Assembly: GCA_963793275.1 (NCBI GenBank)
Contig: CAWBZL010000004.1
Span: 248,001 to 312,000 of the forward strand
DNA length: 64,000 nucleotides
DNA from: Marinirhabdus sp963793275
GTDB lineage: Bacteria; Bacteroidota; Bacteroidia; Flavobacteriales; Flavobacteriaceae
Reading direction: 5' to 3'
Under the pieces are notes generated by a model. The model did no database searches, was not told the origin of the DNA, and saw nothing but the letters and a program-made list of their open reading frames with translations. Below, piece after piece: positions 35,533 to 45,442 of this stretch. Made by a program: the position numbers and the translations under genes. How positions within the stretch are numbered: position 1 is the first letter of the stretch; every line of letters begins with the position of its first letter.

Positions 35533-35546
35533 TGAGTGCAGTGGAA
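35533..35546 (-). repeat. Short dispersed extragenic motif (copy 2)
   Basis: On the minus strand this reads TTCCACTGCACTCA, 13 of 14 bases identical to 9220-9233. It lies between plsC and the bacilliredoxin gene. The nearby 35461-35500 stretch has related CTCAG/TGCA words. Confidence 0.4.
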
Positions 35547-35547
35547 G

Positions 35548-35958
35548 CTAGCAAAACTCGTTATAAGCTCCTTTTAAATTTTCTGCAATCATATCGGCAG
35601 GGCGTCCTTCAATGTGATGACGTTCCAGCATGTGCACTAACTCACCGTCTTTAAATAGTGCCATAGATGGGGAACTTGGAGGGAAGGGTACCATTTGTGC
35701 TCTTGCCGCGTCTACCGCTTCTCTATCCACACCTGCAAATACTGTGACAAGGTGATCCGGAGATTTTGCATTTTGCAGGCTCATGCGTGCACCCGGGCGC
35801 GCATTGGCAGCGGCACATCCACAAACTGAATTTACCACCACTAAAGTAGTTCCTTCTTTTGCCAGTGCATCTGTTACATCTTGGGTTGTATATAATTCGC
35901 TAAAGCCTATTTTTGTTAGGTCTTCGCGCATTGGTTTTACTAATTCTGCTGGATACAT
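35548..35958 (-). CDS. BrxA/BrxB-family bacilliredoxin (YphP/YqiW-like)
   Basis: A 136-residue thioredoxin-fold protein. It has the family start MYPAELVKPMREDLTKIGF and the CGC redox motif in VVNSVCGCAAANARPG (about 42-57), where YphP/YqiW proteins carry their CxC active site. In Firmicutes these remove bacillithiol from proteins. Bacteroidetes may also use bacillithiol or a similar thiol, but that is not shown here. The ATG at 35958 is preferred to an upstream in-frame start at 35994 because the latter overlaps a -7 box. Confidence 0.93.
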   Translation of the reverse strand: MYPAELVKPMREDLTKIGFSELYTTQDVTDALAKEGTTLVVVNSVCGCAAANARPGARMSLQNAKSPDHLVTVFAGVDREAVDAARAQMVPFPPSSPSMALFKDGELVHMLERHHIEGRPADMIAENLKGAYNEFC

Positions 35959-35991
35959 AATTGTTTCTTTTTTCGTAATTAATTTTCTATG

Positions 35992-35999
35992 CAAAGATA
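35992..35999 (-). promoter_or_regulatory. -7 box of the bacilliredoxin gene
   Basis: TATCTTTG on the minus strand, 33 bases upstream of the ATG at 35958. Confidence 0.45.
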
Positions 36000-36155
36000 G
36001 TCAATTTGCTTCGGAAAAACTTACACTGAGAGAGGTACTATCTTTTTTGAAATATTTTTAAAAGGACTTTGAGAGACTGGATTATGTGAATTTTGGAACC
36101 TGTTATTTGAGATTTAATTGTTTGCCTGTATAACAGCCCCTAGAAAACCATTACT

Positions 36156-36163
36156 TATATTTG
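36156..36163 (+). promoter_or_regulatory. -7 box of the DjlA-like gene
   Basis: TATATTTG matches the consensus and lies 30 bases before the ATG at 36194. Confidence 0.45.
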
Positions 36164-36193
36164 CACTTTCAGTAAACGCATAAATTACAGTAA

Positions 36194-36940
36194 ATGATTC
36201 GTTGGCTACTTGCCGTTTTAGGGTATACATTTTATAGATTTCCAGGTGCTATTTTGGGTTTTTTAATAGGGAGCTTGCTGGACAATGTTATTGGCGGAAA
36301 AAGGAAGTCTGGCGGTTCATTTCAACAAGTGTTTCAGCAACAAAGAAGTGAAAACGTCTCTCCTGCAGATTTTGAACTAAACCTTCTTTCTCTCGCTTCC
36401 CTTGTTATTAAAGCAGATGGCGTTGTAAACCAGAAAGAGTTGGACTATGTGCGTCAATACTTTGTGCAAGCCTACGGAAAAGAACGCGCCAACGCTACTT
36501 TTAAGGTTTTTAATGAGGTGATTAAAAGCCGTGAAATTTCTTCAGCAAAAATATGTGCACTTTTGCGAAGCCGAACGCGCTACGAATCCAGATTGCAAAT
36601 ACTTCATTTTTTATTCAGTGTTGCCAATGCAGACGGCCACGTTACCCAATCTGAAGTTATTGAAATTAATAACATCGCCAGGTATCTTGCCATACAACTA
36701 CGGGATTTCGAAAGTATAAAGGCAATGTTCTTTAAAAATCCGGATAGTGCCTATAAAATTTTGGAAATAGACCGAAGCGCCACAGATGCTGAAGTTAAAA
36801 AAGCCTACCGAACGATGGCCAAAAAATACCATCCGGACAAGCTACAACACATGGACGAAGCCTACCAAAAAGGCGCCGAAGAAAAATTTAGAATGGTGCA
36901 GGAAGCGTATGAACAATTGCAAAAGGAAAGAGGGTTTTAA
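36194..36940 (+). CDS. DjlA-like membrane co-chaperone (TerB + DnaJ domains)
   Basis: A 248-residue protein with an N-terminal membrane hairpin (FPGAILGFLIGSLLDNVIGG, about 17-36), a TerB-like helical domain with the repeated acidic motif (IKADGVVNQKELDYV and VANADGHVTQSEVIEI), and a C-terminal J domain (about 178-248, YKILEIDRSATDAEVKKAYR and KKYHPDKL). The HPD tripeptide that stimulates DnaK ATPase is intact. This is the DjlA plan. It is monocistronic, and its client or stress is unknown. Confidence 0.93.
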   Translation: MIRWLLAVLGYTFYRFPGAILGFLIGSLLDNVIGGKRKSGGSFQQVFQQQRSENVSPADFELNLLSLASLVIKADGVVNQKELDYVRQYFVQAYGKERANATFKVFNEVIKSREISSAKICALLRSRTRYESRLQILHFLFSVANADGHVTQSEVIEINNIARYLAIQLRDFESIKAMFFKNPDSAYKILEIDRSATDAEVKKAYRTMAKKYHPDKLQHMDEAYQKGAEEKFRMVQEAYEQLQKERGF

Positions 36941-37136
36941 GAGTCACCCAGACTCCAGAGAAGTCACAAAAAAGCTCCGTCCTTGAAATAGATATTTGGC
37001 TAACTTACTCGGGTGAGATTTCTCCTATCGTCGAAAGGACGAGGGCGTCACCTCGACTTTGGAGCGGTTACACACTTAGCTCCCATTGGCACTATTTCTA
37101 TTGGCTTTTAGTAACCTTGTAGAATTATGAAAAAAA

Positions 37137-39503
37137 CTAACCAGCCTTTTCCACAGCAACCCGTTGGCTTATCTCATTTCCATCCCGGTCTACTGCCGTT
37201 AACACATATTCTCCAGGAAAAGGCCGTAATGCTATTTGATGAAATGTCTCGGTAGTGGCAATAAAACTCCCATCGAGATACCAATATATTTTTGTTTCAG
37301 GATTCCGGTGGGCTATTTGAAATATAACATCCTGAGTTTGTTCTTCAAAGTTTCTGGAGAGTAAAATAGTTTCATTTTTCTTCGGAAATATAAACTCCAT
37401 TAAAGATTCTCCTTCTTGTAAACAATCTTGTCTAAATGGGGGTAGCACTTTGTATTCTGGGTGTAAAGGGGCGTAGTAATATTCCATAATTGGAGGTAAT
37501 GCAAACCAGGATTCCTGTTTCATATCGGCCAACTCATAACACGAAGAGTTTACTCTATACTGTTCGTTTTTCGCTAAAAATACTTGTTGATGATAGGGAC
37601 AGGGCTCCGTTCTGGTCCCGTTCTTAGGAATAAATTCTGAAATAGTTTCTCCACAATAAACACCCGCTAAATGTCCACTGGTTATGCAAACCGAAACTTC
37701 AGTAAGTTCATCGTAGGGCGTAGCAAACCACTCGGTTTTTGGAAGCACATCCAGCACATCAAAAAGGAGCGGTGCAGCAGCTTGTAAACCTGTTAATCCG
37801 GGTCTGCCTTCGCCGTCTGCATTTCCTGCCCACACGCCAATGGCATATTTTTTTGTAACGCCAACTGCCCAGGCATCTTTAAATCCAAAACTAGTTCCCG
37901 TTTTCCAGGCAATGGGTTGCGAATTGCTAAAAAAGTCCCAGTTTTCTTCACCTATCGGCCTATTCACTTTTTGCAATGCTTCAAAAGTTTTGTAGATAGC
38001 ACCCGCATCAAAAACAGTAGCGTTTTTTACCTTTTTTGAGTCATTTTCAGTTTGAGTGATATAGGTTGGTTGTTTAAAATCGGTTGTGCGGTATTCGCTG
38101 GAAGTTTCATTAAAAAAGTTGAGTGTAGAGGCCATTCCTGCATAGGCATTGGTAACTTCCCACAGAGAACTTTCGGCACCTCCCAGAATAAGTGAAAGCC
38201 CGTAGTAATTAGGTTCGCGATCTATGCTTTTTAGCTGTAACTCTTTCAATCTTCTGTGAAAACGTTCCAATCCATAAGATCTTAGCATTCGTACCGCTGG
38301 AATGTTCAGGGAACGTGACAAAGCAACACTCGCTGGCACTGCGCCATTAAATTCCTTGTCAAAATTTTCCGGCATGTACCCATTAATTACCGTTGGAATA
38401 TCTGCCACCAGCGTATTGGGCAATAACTCGCCAGTATCCAAAAGCGCGCTGTATAGAAATGGTTTTAAAATACTTCCTGTGCTTCTGGATTTATCAATGA
38501 TGTCTACATATTTATTGTTTTCGGTAGTGGTTGGGGCATTACCAATATATGCAAGAATTTCGCGCGATTCAACATCCAGCACCAGTACCGCCAGATTATG
38601 AATTTCATTTTGTTGTAGCTGAAAATGTTGCTCGGCTACAATTCTGTTTAAGGTCTGCTGTAAATTTAATTCGATAGTGGTTTTAATTCGTTTTCCGGGT
38701 TGTTCCTTGCGGATTTTTTCGGTTAAATGAAGCACAGTTTCAGGTAATGGAAAGGGTTTGCCCGGTAAGGCTTCGTCCAAAGCCAATTTATACGTAGTCT
38801 CGTCAATAATTTTTTTCTGAAATAACTTTAGCAACAACCTATCCCGTTTTTCCCGTAAGATAGCTTCATTTTTTCCCGGAAATATTAATGCCGGAGCATT
38901 GGGTAACACTGCCAGCGCAGCAGATTGTCCCCAGCTCAACTCACTTGCTGGAATGCCAAAATAACGCCAGGCAGCCGTTTCCAATCCCACTACATTCCCG
39001 CCAAAAGGCGCATTGGAAGCATAGTAATTCAGGATCTCCTTTTTGGAATATCCGGCTTCCAGCCGGGTAGCTTGAAAGATCTCAATCACCTTTTCTCCAT
39101 AACTACGTTGCTTATTTTTTCGGGACAATCGAATTACCTGCTGGGTCAGGGTACTTCCTCCACGGCGTTTATCTGTTGTCAAATTTCCCCACAATGCCTT
39201 GCTAATGGATACCGGGTTAAATCCGGGATGGTTGTAAAAATACTCATCTTCAAAAAACAAAACAGACCGCTCAAAACGGTAGGGAACCGAATCTAACTCA
39301 GGAAACCGCCACTGCCCATCTGTAGCAATGCGTGCGCCCATTAAAACGCCTTCCCTACTTTCAACTACTGTAGAGGTGGGATCTTGAAATAGCGGTTTTG
39401 GTAAACAAAAAAACCAGCATACCAATCCCACCAAAAAAAAGCTACACTTGATTTTGTGTTTTCTAAACCTTGAAATAATATGTGTACTATTCAAATTCAT
39501 CAT
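37137..39503 (-). CDS. pbpC: Penicillin-binding protein 1C PbpC
   Basis: A 788-residue bifunctional peptidoglycan synthase anchored by an N-terminal helix (about 20-37). The transglycosylase domain has the catalytic Glu in LFFEDEYFYNHPGF (about 82-95) and RRGGSTLTQQ. The transpeptidase domain has SxxK in TGSILKPFLYS (about 340), SRSLN (about 398) and KTGTS (about 535). The C-terminal PBP1C-specific domain (PGEYVLTAVDRDG) is present. It lies 85 bp downstream of the alpha-2-macroglobulin gene on the same strand, the same pair as E. coli yfhM-pbpC. Confidence 0.96.
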   Translation of the reverse strand: MMNLNSTHIISRFRKHKIKCSFFLVGLVCWFFCLPKPLFQDPTSTVVESREGVLMGARIATDGQWRFPELDSVPYRFERSVLFFEDEYFYNHPGFNPVSISKALWGNLTTDKRRGGSTLTQQVIRLSRKNKQRSYGEKVIEIFQATRLEAGYSKKEILNYYASNAPFGGNVVGLETAAWRYFGIPASELSWGQSAALAVLPNAPALIFPGKNEAILREKRDRLLLKLFQKKIIDETTYKLALDEALPGKPFPLPETVLHLTEKIRKEQPGKRIKTTIELNLQQTLNRIVAEQHFQLQQNEIHNLAVLVLDVESREILAYIGNAPTTTENNKYVDIIDKSRSTGSILKPFLYSALLDTGELLPNTLVADIPTVINGYMPENFDKEFNGAVPASVALSRSLNIPAVRMLRSYGLERFHRRLKELQLKSIDREPNYYGLSLILGGAESSLWEVTNAYAGMASTLNFFNETSSEYRTTDFKQPTYITQTENDSKKVKNATVFDAGAIYKTFEALQKVNRPIGEENWDFFSNSQPIAWKTGTSFGFKDAWAVGVTKKYAIGVWAGNADGEGRPGLTGLQAAAPLLFDVLDVLPKTEWFATPYDELTEVSVCITSGHLAGVYCGETISEFIPKNGTRTEPCPYHQQVFLAKNEQYRVNSSCYELADMKQESWFALPPIMEYYYAPLHPEYKVLPPFRQDCLQEGESLMEFIFPKKNETILLSRNFEEQTQDVIFQIAHRNPETKIYWYLDGSFIATTETFHQIALRPFPGEYVLTAVDRDGNEISQRVAVEKAG

Positions 39504-39515
39504 TTTTGTCGGCCA

Positions 39516-39565
39516 GAGCTTGTCGAAGACCCGATTCCAACTTAGGAATGCACTTCAACAAGCTC
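39516..39565. repeat. Inverted repeat between the A2M and PBP1C genes
   Basis: GAGCTTGTCGAAG (39516-39528) and CTTCAACAAGCTC (39553-39565) are inverted copies with one mismatch and a 24-base spacer. The sequence resembles dispersed Flavobacteria extragenic repeats. It has no T-run, so it is probably not a terminator. Confidence 0.5.
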
Positions 39566-39588
39566 AGTGCGACATACTTATTTTTTAT

Positions 39589-42500
39589 TTATTGTGCTAC
39601 AGTAACCCAAACCCCCTGATTTCTTGCATAGTAATTAGTATCATACATTGCTTCAACCTGAGTTCCAGGCAAATAATAGGTTCCCAGATATGATGCGTTT
39701 AACTTTACCGTAAACGTTTTAGTTTCTCCACGTTTCAAATCGAAATAAAAATTCACCCGGTCGTCACGAATATCTTTGTAACGCGCTGCTCCGGATGCAC
39801 CGCCACCCAATTCTGTAAAACTGGTGTTTACAATTTCCCACCCACCGGGAAAGATTTTAGTGAGTGCGATATTATCCACATAATCGTTGGAAGTGTTTGT
39901 GATTGCTACTATTGCGTTCACTTCAGTACCCTGCCGTAGTGTTTTAATATCTAATGGCTTTCCTGCACCATCAAGATAGGACGCTTTTACCGTAAGATTT
40001 TTTCGCTCTGCGAGCTCATTACCTAAGGGTAATTTTCCTTTTTGAGCCAATGTTACATAGACTATATTACTTTTTTTGTTAGTCACGGTTACAGAGTTTT
40101 CTCCCATAGAGAATCTAATGTCTCTTTGCGCAACCGCCCTATCTGTTGTAACAGTTTCGGTTTTTCCGTTGTTGGTGTAGGTAATTTCCAGCGCTTTTCC
40201 ACCATTTTTCTCAACCATCTTTGCCATTGCCAGGAGCGCGTAGCTGGTTTCCTGTGTGCTAAACCATCGTTGCGAAGACAACTCTTTTGCTACCGAAACC
40301 GCCATCTCACGTTGTTCTGGAGAGCCGGTTGCGACCATTGTTTCCAGCGCCATCGCTTTGTTTCTAAACGGAGAACCGTACGTATAATAGTCATACCGTT
40401 GTGGTGTAAAATTTATGTTAGCGGTTGCCGAAATCTGTTCAGCAACATTTTTCTTTCCTGCCAACGCGTAGGCTGCTGCCAATCGCCATTTAGCATCATT
40501 ACTCATAGTATTGGACTCTCGTAAACGGTTCATTGCTGCCAATTCTGGTTGTCCGGCAAGGGCCAGTGTATAGAGCCTGTAAGCTTGTGTTAAACTGGAA
40601 TTGTATCTGGTAGTACTATTGCGCCACTGTCTTGCTGCATTTTTTTGATAGCGCAACCAATTACTCATAAATGTGATAGGTAACGCATATCCTTTTGCCT
40701 TAGCTTCCAGCATAAAATGACCTACATAATTGGTGCTCCAATCGTCTGCCTGTCGTTCGCCAGGCCAGTATGCCATGCCGCCGTTTGCGATCTGGTAACG
40801 ACCTAATTTTTTAATAGCTGTATTTACATTACTTTCAATATTCTTTTTCTTGCTGAAGGTAATATCAAACACATCTGCCAGGAATAACTGCGGAAAAGCA
40901 GCCGAAGTAGTTTGCTCCACGCACCCGTGCGGATACCTAATTAGATACTCCATCCGTTTGCTGAAATCCATAGGCGGAAGTGATGAAAATTCCAGCGTTG
41001 CAGCATTAGACCCCGCGACCCCGAAGGTTTCAAAATTGATAGTTTGATTGCTGTTTTCTGAAAGGGTGTACTGGGTTGTTTTCTGCGAAATTGGATTTGG
41101 ATTTTCTACGTCTACTTCCAGTTTATAACGCGCGTTTTCTCCATTCCCCGAGGCCATAACTTCTATAGTTTGAAATTCGTTCGTTGGCAGTACTTCAAAT
41201 TCAAAATTCACAATTTGCTCCCCAATTTCAGGAAAGGAAACAGTTTTTGATGTGCCGTTTATAGGCTTTAAGGCATTCCCAACATTCAGCTTAATGGTTG
41301 CATTTTTAACCTTCTTCTCCATCGCAAATACCGTAACCGGGATTGTCACTTTTTCACCCGGACTTAGCACACGAGGTACGGATGCTAATACCATAAGTGG
41401 TTTACGAACTGGAGTTGTTTTGTCTGTTTTTCCGTAGGCACTTTTAGCGTTATCTCCTGCAATAATCATTGTTCTCACAGCACCTATGTAATTAGGCATC
41501 TTAATTTTATGCGTTGCAGTTTCTCCCTTTTTTAAGCTGAAAGGTCCTAAATAAAGAACCACAGGCTTAAAACGGTCTGCTTTTCGGTTTTTTGCTCCTG
41601 CAGCGGCGTCTCCACCACCCACTTCATAAATATTAGTAACGCTCCCGGAATAGGCACCAATTACATAATCATACATGTCGAACGTCTTTACACCCAGGGC
41701 TTCCCGAGTATAAAAAGCCTGATGAATTTTTGGTGTCACAAAACGTGTTAGATCCAGCAAACCTTCATCTACCATGGCCACAGTATAGGTCATTGCGTTA
41801 TTATTTTTTTCTGAAACTTTAATGCTGAAGGTTTCTTCAGGCTTTAAAACTTCTGGCATTTGAAGTGTTGGTTTTAGCACGGTTGAAGGGTCTTCCACCA
41901 GCATAGGAATCACGCCATACAAACGCATTGGCAAATCGTTTTTGGTCTGCTCGTGGGGCTGTAACAACGAAATATTGGCATATACATTGGGTGCCATTTC
42001 TTTAGTTATTTTAACCCTGGCTTGCGTTTCACCTTTCTTGGTTTCAATCCATTGGGTGGATAATACTTCGGTACCGTTTTCAATGCTTAATAAGGCACGC
42101 CCGGCACTTCCCGAAGGAAATGTAAGTACCGCTTCTTCACCTACATCAAATTTTTCTTTGTTAGCCGAAAAGATGAGCATTTTGGAACTTTCAGAATCAC
42201 TGTCTGACGGGCGCTTCCACCAGTTTCTGTAAAAATAAGTAACACGTCCCGTGGCATGACCAGACTCTTTGTCAATCACTCTAATTAAATACCGGCCACC
42301 TTCTTCTTCGGGAATATCTATACTAAAATTTCCTTTTCCGTTGCCTCCGGTAGTAACGCTCATTTCTCTAAACGGGCGGTACATAGTTGCATCTTCATAG
42401 CGTGAAAGGTTGTCGGAACCACGGTTCCACCACCAGCGCCATTCAATTTTAAAGATCTTTACATCCAGCTTTCTGTTACCACTGGGATTGCCCTGCGCAT

Positions 42501-45147
42501 CTACCGATACTACATTGAACGTCGTTTTTTGGTCTGTGTAATACGAACCATAGCGGTGTGGCTCTGGAGATTGCATGCCTACAAAGTGAGCATACGGTGC
42601 CAGGTCTTTACTGAACACGTCGATGGAAAAATCACCGCCGCCTTCATAGATCTTAGTCAAAAAGGTAGCCTGCAACATTCCCGGTGCCTTGTTGGAAATA
42701 TCGAATTGCTTCGAAAAATCTGTGGTTCCTTCTGCAGAAAGATTTTTGGAAAGTACAGGTATTTCTACTTCATCAAACGTTCGAATAGGATCGTTGAAGT
42801 GATATTTTTTAAATTTGTCGAAAGCGGTGTTGGTACTTCGTAAGGTTGCATCCATTTCAACTTTTAAATTTCTTGCAGGGGCGCCGTGTAGCCACAATCC
42901 CTGGACGCTTCCTGCTACAGCTTTGCTCGCATCAAGAATTTCATCATCAAAATCTAACTTAATTTTTAAGCGATTTGGTTTTACAGTGGCAACTTTTAAA
43001 GTTTTACTGAACTTAGCCCCGCCAACGCTAATGTTGGCAATCCATGAACCGGTTGGAGCAGTAGCTTCGGTTTTTATGGGGAAGTAATAAAAATTATCTT
43101 TGGAACGATCCCCGGAAGGAGCTTTGTTTAAAACGCTTCTTTGAACTAACTTTCCTGTGGCGTCGGTTACTTCCAGAGTTACGGGGTGGTCTTTTGGTAA
43201 CGGATTTGCAATATCGTTAAGCACAAATGTTAAATGAATGCTATCGCCAGGACGGTGTACACCCCGTTCAGTATAGGTAAATCCTTTGAGGCCTTTTTGC
43301 AGTTGTTTTCCGGAGACATCAAATTTACTGAGACTTAGTGCGTTTCCATCGGCTAGCTTTGCATAGGCGTAGTTTTTTCCCTTTCGGGCTACGGCGAAGG
43401 CGATTGTTTTTTCGCTGTCGTACAATGCAAATCCCTGAATATCCGTAGTGACGGTTTCAATTAGTTGTTGTTGAAAATTAAACAGGTCTATTTTTACACC
43501 ACTTTCCGGAGTGGTATTTAGCAAATTATTGGTTGCAAACTGGTAGCTGAGGTTGTTTCCTTTTTTGGCGATAATACCTAAGTCACTTCCTAAAACGTTG
43601 GTGGAAACTACGCGATCTTCATTATAGAATGCCGGATGGCAAGGGTTGTCGCGCTGTTCCCAGTTATAAGAATAATTTCTCCAGCGGTATATCTCCCCGT
43701 CCCAAAAACGTTCTTCACGCTCTTCCTGCTCCAGGTCTGAGTAGGTGTCATACCTGTCTTCATAATAATCATCTTCGTCAGTAGTAGCTACGTCACTATT
43801 ATCACAATCGTAATGAATATAATCTTTAGTAAAACTGAATTCTACCTGATACAGCGAGCCTGGGCTGGTATTAAAAAAGTCCGCAAGATTTACTGCGTAC
43901 GCTTTCCAAGTACCATCTTCGCCAATACCTTTGTCCAGTGTAATGGTTTTTTTAGCCACACGGCGTCCTACTGTTTTTAAATTGTAGGTGCTTGAATTAT
44001 CGAGATTGGATTGTTGTAAAAACTGAAGCATATTATTCTCAAAAACCTGAACCACCCGCACATCTACCTGGTTAAGGTTTACAGCTTCAAAATAAATGGG
44101 AGTGCTTTGCGCATTTGGTAAAATAACACCTTTTGAAAGCAACCGAATGGCTGGTTTTAACTGCTCGAAAGACACCAGTTCACTAAACTCTTTCTTTAAA
44201 CCGAAATTTTCAGTGTTTTTAATTCCGCTGAAGATGGTAACACGCACATCGCCCGTAATTCGGTTGTTGGGATATACGTTTAGCACATTGCCATCTACTT
44301 CAAAACGGAGGTCTGTGGTGTTTTCGACCGTGACAAGCCCGGCAAAATCCTGATTTTCTTTCAACGGATCTGAAAAATTGATTGCCAGGGAAGCTTGTGG
44401 AGAATGGGTGGCATCTAAGTCTACTATCGTAAAATTATTCTGGCCGGGAATGGCGAAGGTATTGTTGCCTTTGGTATCGGCGCTAATGGGTTTACCGTCC
44501 CAGGTGATTTTAATTTCAGAATCTTCAACGGTACGGGAAATACTATCTATGGTGAAATTGTAATAGCGAGCCTGAGAGTCTTCGCCGGACCATTTTATGC
44601 TCAGTTTTTTACCACCTTGTGTTACTGAAACCAATTTTTTGGCATCTTCCAGTTTCAGCAAATCTGAAGCTTCTAAGGTGCCATTCACAAATTGCCATTT
44701 TTTGCTGTACGATTGTAAATTTTCCAGATTAATACTAAAGTTGGGCGTAATGGTTTTAAAGCTGAAGGTATAATTTTTAAAGTCCTTCGCAATGTCTTCG
44801 TATAATTTTTGAAGCTGGACCGTTACGGTATATTCGGTATCGGGTTTTAGATATTCTGTGGGTTGAAAAATAAGGGTGGTATTATTTTCAACCAGGAGCT
44901 TTCCTTCGGTTTTTGGAGAGATCTTTAAGTATTCTGAAGGGATTTCCTGTGTGATCTCAAATTGCTCCAGGGGTTTTGCAAGATGAATACGAATGGGCGT
45001 GCCAATACTTTGATTTCCGTATGTATGGTTACTAATATACTCTTTAAATTTGAATAGATTATCGGTTTGGGAGGTTTCGGTTTTGTCGCTGCAAGAAGTT
45101 ACGGAGAGCAGGGCAACACAGGCAAAAAGGCACAGGAGGTTTTTCAT
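39589..45147 (-). CDS. yfhM: Bacterial alpha-2-macroglobulin family lipoprotein
   Basis: A 1852-residue envelope protein with a lipoprotein signal (lipobox LLSVTSC, Cys about 19). Repeated macroglobulin-like beta domains fill residues 40-1350, with the bait-like acidic region (DEDDYYEDRYDTYSDLEQEE) near 450-470. The thioester motif GCVEQTTSAAF lies near 1407, followed by the helical thioester-domain region (GGMAYWPGERQADDWSTNY). Bacterial A2Ms are thought to trap proteases that breach the outer membrane, and the PBP1C partner repairs peptidoglycan. ATG 45145-45147 begins the signal peptide. It is co-oriented with pbpC. Confidence 0.95.
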   Translation of the reverse strand: MKNLLCLFACVALLSVTSCSDKTETSQTDNLFKFKEYISNHTYGNQSIGTPIRIHLAKPLEQFEITQEIPSEYLKISPKTEGKLLVENNTTLIFQPTEYLKPDTEYTVTVQLQKLYEDIAKDFKNYTFSFKTITPNFSINLENLQSYSKKWQFVNGTLEASDLLKLEDAKKLVSVTQGGKKLSIKWSGEDSQARYYNFTIDSISRTVEDSEIKITWDGKPISADTKGNNTFAIPGQNNFTIVDLDATHSPQASLAINFSDPLKENQDFAGLVTVENTTDLRFEVDGNVLNVYPNNRITGDVRVTIFSGIKNTENFGLKKEFSELVSFEQLKPAIRLLSKGVILPNAQSTPIYFEAVNLNQVDVRVVQVFENNMLQFLQQSNLDNSSTYNLKTVGRRVAKKTITLDKGIGEDGTWKAYAVNLADFFNTSPGSLYQVEFSFTKDYIHYDCDNSDVATTDEDDYYEDRYDTYSDLEQEEREERFWDGEIYRWRNYSYNWEQRDNPCHPAFYNEDRVVSTNVLGSDLGIIAKKGNNLSYQFATNNLLNTTPESGVKIDLFNFQQQLIETVTTDIQGFALYDSEKTIAFAVARKGKNYAYAKLADGNALSLSKFDVSGKQLQKGLKGFTYTERGVHRPGDSIHLTFVLNDIANPLPKDHPVTLEVTDATGKLVQRSVLNKAPSGDRSKDNFYYFPIKTEATAPTGSWIANISVGGAKFSKTLKVATVKPNRLKIKLDFDDEILDASKAVAGSVQGLWLHGAPARNLKVEMDATLRSTNTAFDKFKKYHFNDPIRTFDEVEIPVLSKNLSAEGTTDFSKQFDISNKAPGMLQATFLTKIYEGGGDFSIDVFSKDLAPYAHFVGMQSPEPHRYGSYYTDQKTTFNVVSVDAQGNPSGNRKLDVKIFKIEWRWWWNRGSDNLSRYEDATMYRPFREMSVTTGGNGKGNFSIDIPEEEGGRYLIRVIDKESGHATGRVTYFYRNWWKRPSDSDSESSKMLIFSANKEKFDVGEEAVLTFPSGSAGRALLSIENGTEVLSTQWIETKKGETQARVKITKEMAPNVYANISLLQPHEQTKNDLPMRLYGVIPMLVEDPSTVLKPTLQMPEVLKPEETFSIKVSEKNNNAMTYTVAMVDEGLLDLTRFVTPKIHQAFYTREALGVKTFDMYDYVIGAYSGSVTNIYEVGGGDAAAGAKNRKADRFKPVVLYLGPFSLKKGETATHKIKMPNYIGAVRTMIIAGDNAKSAYGKTDKTTPVRKPLMVLASVPRVLSPGEKVTIPVTVFAMEKKVKNATIKLNVGNALKPINGTSKTVSFPEIGEQIVNFEFEVLPTNEFQTIEVMASGNGENARYKLEVDVENPNPISQKTTQYTLSENSNQTINFETFGVAGSNAATLEFSSLPPMDFSKRMEYLIRYPHGCVEQTTSAAFPQLFLADVFDITFSKKKNIESNVNTAIKKLGRYQIANGGMAYWPGERQADDWSTNYVGHFMLEAKAKGYALPITFMSNWLRYQKNAARQWRNSTTRYNSSLTQAYRLYTLALAGQPELAAMNRLRESNTMSNDAKWRLAAAYALAGKKNVAEQISATANINFTPQRYDYYTYGSPFRNKAMALETMVATGSPEQREMAVSVAKELSSQRWFSTQETSYALLAMAKMVEKNGGKALEITYTNNGKTETVTTDRAVAQRDIRFSMGENSVTVTNKKSNIVYVTLAQKGKLPLGNELAERKNLTVKASYLDGAGKPLDIKTLRQGTEVNAIVAITNTSNDYVDNIALTKIFPGGWEIVNTSFTELGGGASGAARYKDIRDDRVNFYFDLKRGETKTFTVKLNASYLGTYYLPGTQVEAMYDTNYYARNQGVWVTVAQ

Positions 45148-45442
45148 GGTGATGGCTTTAAACGATTAAAATTACAATAAAATAGTGGTTGTGCCTGCGG
45201 GAAATTTCAGAAGAAATTACGCGCCAGAAGAGTAACTTAAAAGGATGGAGGAGGGAGGTATTTTTCTTTTAACGGGATGTTCCATAGTCTTAGTGCCTGG
45301 AGAGTTTGTTTTGTGAATACTTTAACTTGGTTTGAGTTGAGAGTTTGCTCTTCTCGTTGCGTTGTGTGCGGTTGAGTAACATTAAAGGTCTTCTAGCGAG
45401 ATGGCAACCCAAAAGGTTTAAGCGAGCGTGTCGAATTTAAAA

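Noticed and set aside
36941..37136. Possible dispersed repeat relic downstream of the DjlA-like gene
   Set aside because: Sequence resembles a Bacteroidetes repeat around 37012-37040, but only one copy is in the window, so it cannot be established.
40042..40524. 160-codon plus-strand frame within the alpha-2-macroglobulin gene
   Set aside because: Antisense shadow of a strongly supported gene, with no signal or domain.
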